Origin: Bacteroidales bacterium
GTDB lineage: Bacteria; Bacteroidota; Bacteroidia; Bacteroidales; UBA7960
NCBI GenBank assembly: GCA_007132395.1
Contig: SLOR01000076.1
Location: 1 to 6,073 of the forward strand
Direction: 5' to 3'
Length of the DNA stretch: 6,073 bases
Within the stretch, counting starts at the first letter, position 1, and each line of letters opens with the position of its first letter. Below, in pieces: positions 1 through 5,523 of the stretch. A model generated the notes under the pieces. The model was not told the DNA's origin. It saw only the letters and a program-made list of their open reading frames with translations, and did no database searches. Made by a program: the position numbers and the translations under genes.

Positions 1-1
1 C

Positions 2-67
2 TTCTTGTATAATTTAAAACAGGCATTCCCGGCAGTACTTAAAGATGCTGACTGTTTATTATTTTAA
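2..67 (+). CDS. Possible C-terminal tail of an upstream gene (partial)
   Basis: Frame 2 is open from the window edge through 21 codons to a TAA at 65-67. It reads like ordinary protein (YNLKQAFPAVLKDAD, then CLLF) and has a less extreme base composition than the DNA just after it. This could be the end of a + strand gene lying to the left. A 21-codon open stretch is also common by chance, and no family can be recognised. If real, it argues against starting the next gene at the ATG at 45, since the two would overlap. Confidence 0.25.
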   Translation, partial: FLYNLKQAFPAVLKDADCLLF

Positions 68-79
68 CAGATCCCAATT

Positions 80-158
80 ATCGTTTTTCAATAATTTTTA
101 TTTGTTTTTCAAAAATAATTTATATTTTAGCATATCGTTTATCAATAATATTTTATCG
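80..158 (+). repeat. Direct repeat pair in the leader of the DUF2975/HTH unit
   Basis: ATCGTTTTTCAATAAT at 80-95 recurs as ATCGTTTATCAATAAT at 134-149, with 15 of 16 bases identical and 54 bases from start to start. Similarity continues more weakly to 104 and 158. A third, poorer copy (12 of 16) begins at 155 and overlaps the start codon at 162, 21 bases after copy two. Between them lies a weak Bacteroidota-type promoter candidate: TTTG at 101-104 and TATATTTT at 121-128, with a 16-base spacer that is shorter than usual. Repeats flanking a promoter ahead of a gene pair that encodes an HTH protein suggest autoregulation, but the DNA is very AT-rich and chance similarity is a real alternative. 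Confidence 0.4.
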
Positions 159-161
159 ATT

Positions 162-845
162 ATGAAAAAAGAACCCAACCAAAAACGTATCATTGTTATC
201 TCTGTCCTGGCAGTTATGGTATATTTTTTTTTAATGGCAAGTTCCTTTTCTGCAGGCCTGGATGCCTTCAAAATGGGATATTGGTCAGCTGTTACAGAAA
301 GAGAAAGCACCCCTCAAGTTGCTGAAATACCCGCGAAGGTTTATTATCTTTCCATAAGACCGCAGGAAGGATTTCAACATTTTCCCGAACAAATCTATAA
401 CAATCGAACTGATACATTTTACCCTGCCAGGTATAGCTGCATGCTTGTAGCATTGCCAAAAGGAACAAAAATTCCTTCCGAAATTAAATTCTTCCACAGG
501 TTTCAATCCTTTCTTCTATTTGTTTCCTTTATTCTCTATGTCGTCACACCGATTGTTTTCGTCAAGCTTATCCGGTCTTTGTATGCAGGAAATATTTTTG
601 ATATGAAAAACATAAGGTACACCCGCAACCTGGGCATTATCCTCTTGTTAATATATGGCTGTGTTCAGGGAGTAAATTATGCTGGTTACCAGATAGAGCA
701 GGCACTTTTCAGCTTTGAGGATTACCGGCATGTCTTTTTTTTCCAGCAAAACTATTTATTGATGATGGGAGTGGCTATTTTGCTGACAGCGGAAATACTG
801 GGCAGAGGGCTTATCATGAAGGAAGAACAAGATTTAACTGTTTAA
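162..845 (+). CDS. DUF2975 family membrane protein
   Basis: This 227-residue integral membrane protein has four predicted helices at about residues 9-29, 114-137, 157-178 and 196-212. A roughly 80-residue loop separates helices 1 and 2. Two stretches are typical of DUF2975 proteins: YAGNIFDMKNIRYTRNLG at 141-158 and AEILGRGLIMKEEQDLTV at 210-227, the latter forming the C-terminus. The family's biochemical role is not established. Members usually sit beside a small Cro/C1-type HTH gene, as here 16 bases downstream, so a membrane sensor or modulator of that regulator is a reasonable inference. The frame is open back to an ATG at 45, but those 39 extra codons are an F/N/L/I-rich, AT-driven sequence unlike the family. 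The ATG at 162 places a Lys-rich N-terminus directly before helix 1 and is preferred. Confidence 0.85.
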   Translation: MKKEPNQKRIIVISVLAVMVYFFLMASSFSAGLDAFKMGYWSAVTERESTPQVAEIPAKVYYLSIRPQEGFQHFPEQIYNNRTDTFYPARYSCMLVALPKGTKIPSEIKFFHRFQSFLLFVSFILYVVTPIVFVKLIRSLYAGNIFDMKNIRYTRNLGIILLLIYGCVQGVNYAGYQIEQALFSFEDYRHVFFFQQNYLLMMGVAILLTAEILGRGLIMKEEQDLTV

Positions 846-861
846 ACAAAAAGGATTTACC

Positions 862-1083
862 ATGCCTATTATCGTAAACCTGGATGTGATGATGGCCAGG
901 AGGAAAATCAGTCTTAATGAATTATCGGAAAGGGTAAATATCACCCCGGCCAATCTTTCCATATTAAAAACCGGCAAGGCCAAGGCTATTCGATTCAGTA
1001 CCCTGGAAGCTATTTGCAAAGAGCTTGATTGTCAGCCGGGAGATATCCTGGAATGGACGGAAGATTCTAACCAGGACGAATAG
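862..1083 (+). CDS. Cro/C1-type helix-turn-helix transcriptional regulator (YozG-like)
   Basis: This 73-residue protein is almost entirely one Cro/C1-type HTH domain of the small single-domain class (HTH_26-like). Helix 1 lies near residues 5-14. The HTH is formed by SLNELSERV (17-25) and the recognition helix TPANLSILKTGK (28-39). FSTLEAICKELDCQPGDIL (45-63) is the typical last helix and closing motif of this class. There is no ligand-binding or membrane domain, so any signal must come from a partner. The DUF2975 gene just upstream in the same unit is the obvious candidate. The ribosome site is weak (AAAAAGGATTT before the ATG), as is usual in Bacteroidota. It probably binds DNA as a dimer and may control its own unit. 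The target genes are unknown. Confidence 0.88.
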   Translation: MPIIVNLDVMMARRKISLNELSERVNITPANLSILKTGKAKAIRFSTLEAICKELDCQPGDILEWTEDSNQDE

Positions 1084-1114
1084 CGTGATAGGGTATAAAT
1101 TTTTGTGTAACAAC

Positions 1115-1158
1115 AGAGGTTAGTATAGCATAGAAAAATCATAGCCATACTAACCTCT
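1115..1158 (+). terminator. Hairpin downstream of the HTH gene, probable terminator
   Basis: AGAGGTTAGTAT (1115-1126) and ATACTAACCTCT (1147-1158) are perfect 12-base complements, and GC/GC pairing at 1128-1129 with 1144-1145 extends the stem past one mismatch. The structure starts 31 bases after the HTH stop codon. The tract after it (AATTTC) is only weakly U-rich and the loop is long, so it is not a textbook intrinsic terminator. It lies between convergent genes and could act on either strand, or could be a protein-binding palindrome. Confidence 0.5.
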
Positions 1159-1173
1159 AATTTCATCAGAAAA

Positions 1174-1218
1174 TAATTAAGTTAATTACTTATTATTCTT
1201 TATTTTCAATTGCAATTG
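1174..1218. repeat. Two short AT-rich palindromes in the convergent spacer
   Basis: TAATTAA and TTAATTA (1174-1180 and 1182-1188) form a 7-base dyad around a single G. CAATTGCAATTG at 1207-1218 is a perfect 12-base palindrome. Both lie between the two hairpins of the spacer 1084-1387. The low-complexity composition makes such dyads fairly likely by chance, and no function is assigned. Confidence 0.35.
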
Positions 1219-1249
1219 TGATTCGCTTCGCTTAATTCATAGGCCTGAT

Positions 1250-1310
1250 GGAACTTGCATAGCCTTATTTTCATCTCCTTTTGTGAGCATTTGGTGATTA
1301 TGCAAGTTTC
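1250..1310. repeat. Long-loop inverted repeat in the convergent spacer
   Basis: AACTTGCATA (1252-1261) and TATGCAAGTT (1299-1308) are perfect 10-base complements. A G-U and a G-C pair extend them to 1250 and 1310. The 37-base interior can form a small inner stem (TCATC at 1271-1275 with GGTGA at 1293-1297, one wobble). It lies 78 bases beyond the stop of the minus-strand TPM gene. No clear U-tract follows on either strand, so an intrinsic terminator is doubtful. A 3'-end stabilising structure, a small structured RNA or the remains of a small mobile repeat are alternatives. Confidence 0.4.
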
Positions 1311-1387
1311 TTTAGAATAAAAACTATTAACGGGTTGCTACGAAAGTTTTGCAATCACAAGACTTCCGTACTCCGTTATCCCTTCTT

Positions 1388-2206
1388 TTACCACCTTCCT
1401 CCAGCGCCACCGCCACCGAAGCGTCCGCCACCAAAACCACCGAAGGAGCTCCCTCCGCCACTGCCGCCACCAAAGCCTCCACGCCCGGAACTGAAGTTTC
1501 CGAAAGAACCACGGCTGCCACGACTTCCGTGTGTAAGCAGCCAGAAAAGCGACCAGAAAGGAATATTCTTGCCTACGCTGGAATACGCCTTGCGCTTACG
1601 CGACAAAAGCAACATTATAACCACAACCATAAGAAACGGGAAAATGAGCGCACCGGCAGGCACTTGTTGCTGCTCATCATATTCCTGCGCAGAAAACTCA
1701 CCCGCTGCCAGCTGCATAATTACCTGCGAAGCATCTGCAAGACCTTTGTAATAATCTCCCTGGCGGAAGGCAGGAATCACTTCATTTTCCACGATGCGCC
1801 TTGCGGTAATATCGGGGATAACGCCTTCCAGCCCATATCCTACAGCGATGTACACTTCACGCTGTCCTTCCCCTCCAACAGGCACTACGGTGATAACAAC
1901 GCCATTTTCAAAACCGGCTTGTCCCACACCCCAGGCTTCACCCACACGGGTAGAAAAATCGGCAATAGGATAGCCGTGCAAGTCATCGGTGATGATAACG
2001 GCAATTTGTGTGGTATGGCTGCGGCCATAATCCACCAGGGTACGCTCAAGATTCTGCTGCTGTGCCGGCTGTAGCAGTCCCACAAAATCATTCACAAGGC
2101 GGGGTGGCACAGGTCTTTGTGGTAAAGCCCAAAGCATTGCAGGCATCAGAAGCATGGCCATCATAAACAGGGTGGCTGATTTTTTTATTTGGGATGAGGT
2201 AATCAT
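1388..2206 (-). CDS. TPM-domain protein, YgcG-like, with signal peptide and Gly-rich tail
   Basis: This 272-residue envelope protein starts with a signal peptide: KK at residues 8-9, a hydrophobic core at about 12-26, and a likely cut near WALP. A TPM domain (TLP18.3/Psb32/MOLO-1 family) covers about 38-168. It opens with VNDFVGLLQP (38-47) and contains FENGVVI (99-105) and GYGLEG (123-128). A transmembrane helix follows at about 186-201, then a basic stretch and a short hydrophobic patch (217-224). From residue 227 the tail is very rich in Gly, Ser, Phe and Arg and ends in GGRW, the usual ending for this group. The TPM domain would therefore face the periplasm and the Gly-rich tail the cytoplasm, although the topology is inferred. 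It is the third gene after lemA and a second TPM gene. Some relatives are reported as acid phosphatases, but activity here cannot be judged. Confidence 0.88.
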   Translation of the reverse strand: MITSSQIKKSATLFMMAMLLMPAMLWALPQRPVPPRLVNDFVGLLQPAQQQNLERTLVDYGRSHTTQIAVIITDDLHGYPIADFSTRVGEAWGVGQAGFENGVVITVVPVGGEGQREVYIAVGYGLEGVIPDITARRIVENEVIPAFRQGDYYKGLADASQVIMQLAAGEFSAQEYDEQQQVPAGALIFPFLMVVVIMLLLSRKRKAYSSVGKNIPFWSLFWLLTHGSRGSRGSFGNFSSGRGGFGGGSGGGSSFGGFGGGRFGGGGAGGRW

Positions 2207-2283
2207 AACTATATTCTGTAATGTGTAAAATTTGTTCAGGTGGAGTATTATAAAATAATTAATATTGGCTATCTGAAGTCCGC

Positions 2284-2308
2284 GGTCATTTCGACAAGCT
2301 CAACGACC
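2284..2308. repeat. REP-like intergenic repeat between the two TPM genes
   Basis: This 25-base element has complementary ends, GGTC and GACC, around a TTTCGACAAGCTCAA core, giving an imperfect dyad. I recall closely similar TTCGACAAGCTCAA sequences as common dispersed intergenic repeats in Bacteroidota and other bacteria. That is recall, not a search, and only one copy is in this window. It begins 12 bases past the TAG stop of the upstream minus-strand TPM gene, in the 114-base gap before the next one. It could protect the 3' end of the lemA-TPM message or reduce transcription into the distal gene. Confidence 0.5.
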
Positions 2309-2320
2309 AATTACTTCAAT

Positions 2321-2764
2321 CTATTTCCCAAACGAAATCTCGTCGGGCAGTTCATTCACATCATCCGACATATAGGGGAAATACTTTTTCAGTTCTATTC
2401 CTACCATTTCAATTCCTTCTTCAAGCCCGGTGCTGAAACGTCCTTCGCGGAAATGGTTGAGCATCTTCATTTTTACCACGTCCCAGAAATCTTCGGGCAC
2501 ATTGGTGTTAATACCTTTATCGCCGATGATAGCAAATTTTCGGTTTTTCACAGCCAGGTAAAACAACACCCCGTTGCGCAGTTCAGTTTTTGCCATTCCC
2601 AGTTTTTCAAAAACGGTGGCAGCCCTGTCCATCACGTCGCCGTCGCACTCATTTTCGATGTGTACACGGATTTCGCCTGATGTTTCCAGCTCTGCCGTCT
2701 GGATGGCATTCTTGATATCTTCTTTTTGTGTTTCAGTAAAAAAATCTTTTGCGCTATTTCCCAT
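2321..2764 (-). CDS. Small TPM-domain protein, cytosolic
   Basis: This 147-residue protein consists of one TPM domain with no signal peptide or membrane helix. Family-like blocks are TSGEIRVHIE (28-37), TELRNGVLFYLAV (60-72), RKFAIIGDKGIN (75-86), VPEDFWD (89-95) and a conserved-looking end, ELPDEISFGK (138-147). The ATG lies only 3 bases after the lemA stop codon, so the two genes are almost certainly co-transcribed and probably translationally coupled. It is likely a cytosolic partner of LemA and of the larger TPM protein encoded downstream. TPM proteins are known from photosystem II repair in plants and from a worm acetylcholine-receptor auxiliary protein, but the bacterial LemA-linked forms lack a settled function. 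Confidence 0.88.
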   Translation of the reverse strand: MGNSAKDFFTETQKEDIKNAIQTAELETSGEIRVHIENECDGDVMDRAATVFEKLGMAKTELRNGVLFYLAVKNRKFAIIGDKGINTNVPEDFWDVVKMKMLNHFREGRFSTGLEEGIEMVGIELKKYFPYMSDDVNELPDEISFGK

Positions 2765-2767
2765 AGT

Positions 2768-3373
2768 TTAAAATTCGATGACTGGTGCTGTATCGGCACC
2801 TGGTCTGGCTTCAAAATTAGGTTTTCTGTCAAATCCGAACATGTTGGCGTAAATGTTACGAGGAAAACGCCTGATGTTGGTATTATAATCCCTTGTAAGC
2901 TCAATAAACTTACGCCTTTCGTTGGCGATACGGTTTTCGGTGCCCTCCAACTGGGTTTGCAGTTCGAGGAAGTTCTGATTCGCCTTCAGGTCGGGATATC
3001 TTTCCACTACCACCATCAATCGTGAAAGGGCCGAAGAAAGGCCTTGCTGTGCCTGGTCAAATTGCTGCAATGCTTCAGGGCTGAGGTTGGTGGGGTCTAC
3101 ATTCACAGAAGTTGCTCTGGAACGTGCTTCTACCACTCCTTCCAGGGTTTCACGCTCGTGGGCGGCATACCCTCTCACCACGTTTACCAGGTTGGGGATA
3201 AGGTCGGCACGACGCTGGTATACATTCTCCACCTGCGCCCACTGGCCTTCCACGGCCTCGTCAAGGGTTACAAGCGTGTTGTAGCTTCCGCGGATGCTGC
3301 CATAAACCATTAATACCACCAGCACAACTACACCGATGATAATCCATTTTCTATTGATAGATTTTGTTTCCAT
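2768..3373 (-). CDS. lemA: LemA family protein
   Basis: This 201-residue protein has one N-terminal membrane helix (about 10-27) followed by a long helical domain, the normal LemA design and length. Characteristic segments are YNTLVTLDEAVEGQWAQVEN (31-50), YQRRADLIPNLVNVVRGYA (52-70), YPDLKANQNF (126-135), LEGTENRIANERRKF (142-156) and IRRFPRN (167-173). The bulk is probably extracytoplasmic and anchored by the N-terminal helix. LemA has no agreed biochemical function; its genes are repeatedly found beside TPM-domain genes, as here. An in-frame TTG at 3379 would add two residues, but the ATG at 3373 is the better start. A weak TAnnTTT-type box (TACTTTTA on the minus strand, 3416-3409) lies 36 bases upstream. 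A terminator separates it from htpG, so lemA is probably the first gene of its own operon. Confidence 0.93.
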   Translation of the reverse strand: METKSINRKWIIIGVVVLVVLMVYGSIRGSYNTLVTLDEAVEGQWAQVENVYQRRADLIPNLVNVVRGYAAHERETLEGVVEARSRATSVNVDPTNLSPEALQQFDQAQQGLSSALSRLMVVVERYPDLKANQNFLELQTQLEGTENRIANERRKFIELTRDYNTNIRRFPRNIYANMFGFDRKPNFEARPGADTAPVIEF

Positions 3374-3408
3374 ATACAAGTGGGTTTCTATTATAAACTT
3401 ATTTCTGA

Positions 3409-3416
3409 TAAAAGTA
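3409..3416 (-). promoter_or_regulatory. Weak -7-type promoter box ahead of lemA
   Basis: TACTTTTA on the minus strand matches the Bacteroidota TAnnTTTG consensus except for the last base. It lies between the htpG hairpin and the lemA ATG, which would give a leader of about 30 bases. No good TTTG -33 element is seen at the right distance, so this is only a positional candidate. Confidence 0.25.
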
Positions 3417-3434
3417 TTATTCTGTTGATGCTAA

Positions 3435-3467
3435 AGGTGCGCAATTTTAAGGAAAAACTGCGCACCT
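3435..3467 (-). terminator. Intrinsic-type terminator of htpG
   Basis: AGGTGCGCA (3435-3443) and TGCGCACCT (3459-3467) form a perfect, GC-rich 9-base stem. After one mismatch, four further A-T pairs (3445-3448 with 3454-3457) leave a 5-base loop. In the htpG direction the stem begins 25 bases after the stop codon and is followed by a short T-run (ACCTTTAG). This is the strongest hairpin in the window and should separate htpG from the lemA operon. Confidence 0.65.
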
Positions 3468-3492
3468 GGTATAAAGTGAATCTGATTTTTGA

Positions 3493-5373
3493 TTAAATCA
3501 ATTCTACGCTGCGCTTGAGAAAAGAGGTAAGTTTCTCTCCTTTAAGCAGGTTTTTGGAAAGCATTGCCAGGTCTATAAGCTGGCTTACCAGTTTACCCTG
3601 TGCTGCTTCATCGTTTTCTTCCAGTACACGCATAATAACAGGGTGATTGGTATTTACCACCAGGTTGTAGGTATCGGGCATATTCCCCATATAACTCATT
3701 CCTCCTCCCAGCGCACTCATATCTTTCATACGGCGCATAAACTCAGGTTGTGTAATGAGCATAGGCTGGTCGCTTTCGCTCATATTTTCGAAGCTTACCT
3801 GGAAAGACTGATTTTCCAGTTGTTTTTCAATAACAGGCTTCAAGGTTTCTTTTTGCTCATCGGAAAGTTTGGAGGGAAGTTCGTCTTCCTTTTTGATGAG
3901 TTTTTCTACCACATCGGCATCTACCCTAACAAAGCTTACTTCCTCCAGGGTGCTTTCCAGCATATTGATAAAGTGGCTGTCGATGGGAGTTTCCATCAAA
4001 AGCACATCATAGCCGCGCTCTTTGGCTGCGTTGATAAAGCTGTGCTGTTCATCTTTCTGCGTTGTATAGATGTGAACCAGCTTTTTGTCTTTGTCGGTTT
4101 GCTCGGTTTTTATGTGGTTTTTATACTCTTCAAAGGTGAAGAATTTTCCATCCACGTTTTTCAACAGACAGAACTTCTGTGCTCTTTCCTTGAATTTCTC
4201 ATCGGAAATCATACCGTACTGGATGAAAACCTTGATGTCATCCCATTTCTTCTCAAAATCTTCACGGTTGTTTTTGAAAAGCTCTTCCAGCTTATCGGCT
4301 ACTTTTTTGGAGATGTGCCCGCTGATTTTCTTCACGTTGCCATCACTTTGCAGGAAGCTGCGCGAAACATTGAGCGGAATGTCGGGAGAATCGATAACCC
4401 CGTGCAATAGTGTCAAAAAGTCAGGCACGATACCTTCCACAGAATCGGTAACAAACACCTGGTTGCTGTAAAGCTGGATTTTATCGCGCTGTACTTCAAA
4501 ATTTTGTTTCACCTTGGGGAAATACAAAATACCGGTAAGGGTAAAGGGATAGTCCACATTAAGGTGAATATTGAAGAGGGGTTCCTCGAAGGTCATGGGG
4601 TATAACTCACGATAGAAGCTCTTGTAATCGTCTTCTTTCAGGTCGGCAGGCTTCTGTGTCCAGGCTGGTTTGGGGTTGTTGATGATGCGGTCTTTTTCAA
4701 CAGGCACCTGCTTGTCTTCCCCTTTTTCATCCTTCTCTGTTTTGTATTCGGTTTCCTTACCGAACTGGATTTCCACAGGCAGGAATTTGCAATATTTCTT
4801 CAGGAGTGCGAGAATGCGGCTTTCTTCCAGAAATTCTTCAGAATCGTCGGCAATGTGCAATATGATATCCGTACCTCTTTCAGTTTTCTCAATGTCAGAG
4901 ATTTCAAATTCAGGATTTCCATCACATTCCCATTTCACTGCCTGGGCGCCTTCCTTCCATGACAGGGTGTGAATCTCCACCTTTTTGGCTACCATGAAAG
5001 AAGAATAGAAACCCAGCCCAAAATGCCCGATAATACCGTTTTTCTCACCGGCAGATTTGGCTTTGTCAATCCACTCTTCGGCACTGGAAAAGGCAATTTC
5101 GTTGATGTACTTTTCCACCTCATCGGCAGTCATACCAATACCTTTATCGCTGATGGTAAGGGTTTTTGCCTTTTCATCAAGCTTCACCTCAATGCGGGTA
5201 TCGCCCATTTCCCCTTTAAAATCGCCCATTGAGGCCAGGGTTTTAAGCTTTTGGGTAGCATCTACAGCATTGGAAACCAACTCACGAAGAAATATCTCGT
5301 GGTCGGAATACAGGAACTTCTTAATAATGGGAAAAATATTCTCCGTTTGTACGTTAATTTTACCTTTGCGCAT
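3493..5373 (-). CDS. htpG: Molecular chaperone HtpG (bacterial Hsp90)
   Basis: HtpG is an ATP-dependent cytosolic homodimeric chaperone that remodels client proteins. This copy is full length at 626 residues (E. coli HtpG is 624). The N-terminal GHKL ATPase shows FLRELVSNAVDA (28-39) with Glu31 and Asn35 in the catalytic and Mg-binding positions, DKGIGM (76-81) with the adenine-contacting Asp76, GHFGLGFYSSFMV (116-128) for the lid, and GTDI (167-170). A charged linker follows at about 205-230. The middle domain contains NVSRSFLQSD (335-344), where Arg338 matches the catalytic arginine. The C-terminal dimerisation region ends in FLKRSVELI. The frame continues to a TTG at 5382, but the ATG at 5373 gives MRKGKINVQTENIFP, which fits the family better. 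All key residues are present. It is flanked by a terminator downstream and a divergent promoter region upstream, so it is probably a single-gene unit. Confidence 0.97.
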   Translation of the reverse strand: MRKGKINVQTENIFPIIKKFLYSDHEIFLRELVSNAVDATQKLKTLASMGDFKGEMGDTRIEVKLDEKAKTLTISDKGIGMTADEVEKYINEIAFSSAEEWIDKAKSAGEKNGIIGHFGLGFYSSFMVAKKVEIHTLSWKEGAQAVKWECDGNPEFEISDIEKTERGTDIILHIADDSEEFLEESRILALLKKYCKFLPVEIQFGKETEYKTEKDEKGEDKQVPVEKDRIINNPKPAWTQKPADLKEDDYKSFYRELYPMTFEEPLFNIHLNVDYPFTLTGILYFPKVKQNFEVQRDKIQLYSNQVFVTDSVEGIVPDFLTLLHGVIDSPDIPLNVSRSFLQSDGNVKKISGHISKKVADKLEELFKNNREDFEKKWDDIKVFIQYGMISDEKFKERAQKFCLLKNVDGKFFTFEEYKNHIKTEQTDKDKKLVHIYTTQKDEQHSFINAAKERGYDVLLMETPIDSHFINMLESTLEEVSFVRVDADVVEKLIKKEDELPSKLSDEQKETLKPVIEKQLENQSFQVSFENMSESDQPMLITQPEFMRRMKDMSALGGGMSYMGNMPDTYNLVVNTNHPVIMRVLEENDEAAQGKLVSQLIDLAMLSKNLLKGEKLTSFLKRSVELI

Positions 5374-5412
5374 GGCATTCAAGAATTTATAAAGTTTAAC
5401 TTGTAATTTTCC

Positions 5413-5426
5413 GACAGGGAACTGTC
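5413..5426. promoter_or_regulatory. Short inverted repeat in the htpG leader
   Basis: GACAG (5413-5417) and CTGTC (5422-5426) form a 5-base dyad around GGAA. In the htpG direction it overlaps the downstream half of the -24/-12 candidate and the expected transcription start, a natural place for a repressor site. It is short and could be accidental. Confidence 0.35.
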
Positions 5427-5439
5427 AAAGGATGTGCCA
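5424..5439 (-). promoter_or_regulatory. Candidate sigma-54-type (-24/-12) promoter of htpG
   Basis: On the minus strand the sequence is TGGCACATCCTTTGAC. Compared with the sigma-54 consensus TGGCAC-N5-TTGCW it has a perfect TGGCAC, the correct N5 spacing and the TTG of the -12 element, but GA in place of the usual GC. The start would fall near 5410-5413, giving a leader of about 40 bases before the ATG at 5373. A related TTGGCAG half-site lies just upstream (5452-5458). No strong TTTG/TAnnTTTG promoter was seen in this spacer. The missing C at -12 is the main weakness. Confidence 0.4.
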
Positions 5440-5523
5440 GCAGGCAAAATCTGCCAAATTGACTGTTTTGCTTTTTTCAAACCATTGCAATTATCAGGTT
5501 GCACCCAAACTATCATACAAAAA

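Noticed and set aside
1241..1253. 13-base match AGGCCTGATGGAA also found at 5814-5826
   Set aside because: The second copy is within coding sequence of the AraC gene, and one exact 13-mer pair is near chance expectation for a window of this size.
1226..1288. Short minus-strand ORF (17 codons, starting at an ATG near 1288) in the convergent spacer
   Set aside because: Too short, overlapping a hairpin, with no recognisable sequence; expected by chance.
1328..1378. TAACGG / CCGTTA inverted repeat just beyond the distal TPM stop
   Set aside because: Only 6 base pairs with a loop of nearly 40 bases and no T-run; too weak to call a terminator.
1335..2074. Two long overlapping + strand frames, one Pro-rich and one Thr/Ala-rich, opposite the minus-strand TPM gene
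   Set aside because: Their odd composition is the antisense reading of the Gly/Ser-rich tail and TPM domain of the well-supported minus-strand gene.
2247..2252. TATAAT on the minus strand ahead of the distal TPM gene
   Set aside because: There is no -35 or TTTG partner at a suitable distance, and the surrounding DNA is AT-rich.
3643..4410. 255-codon + strand frame inside htpG
   Set aside because: It lies entirely antisense to a full-length conserved chaperone gene and shows no recognisable family.
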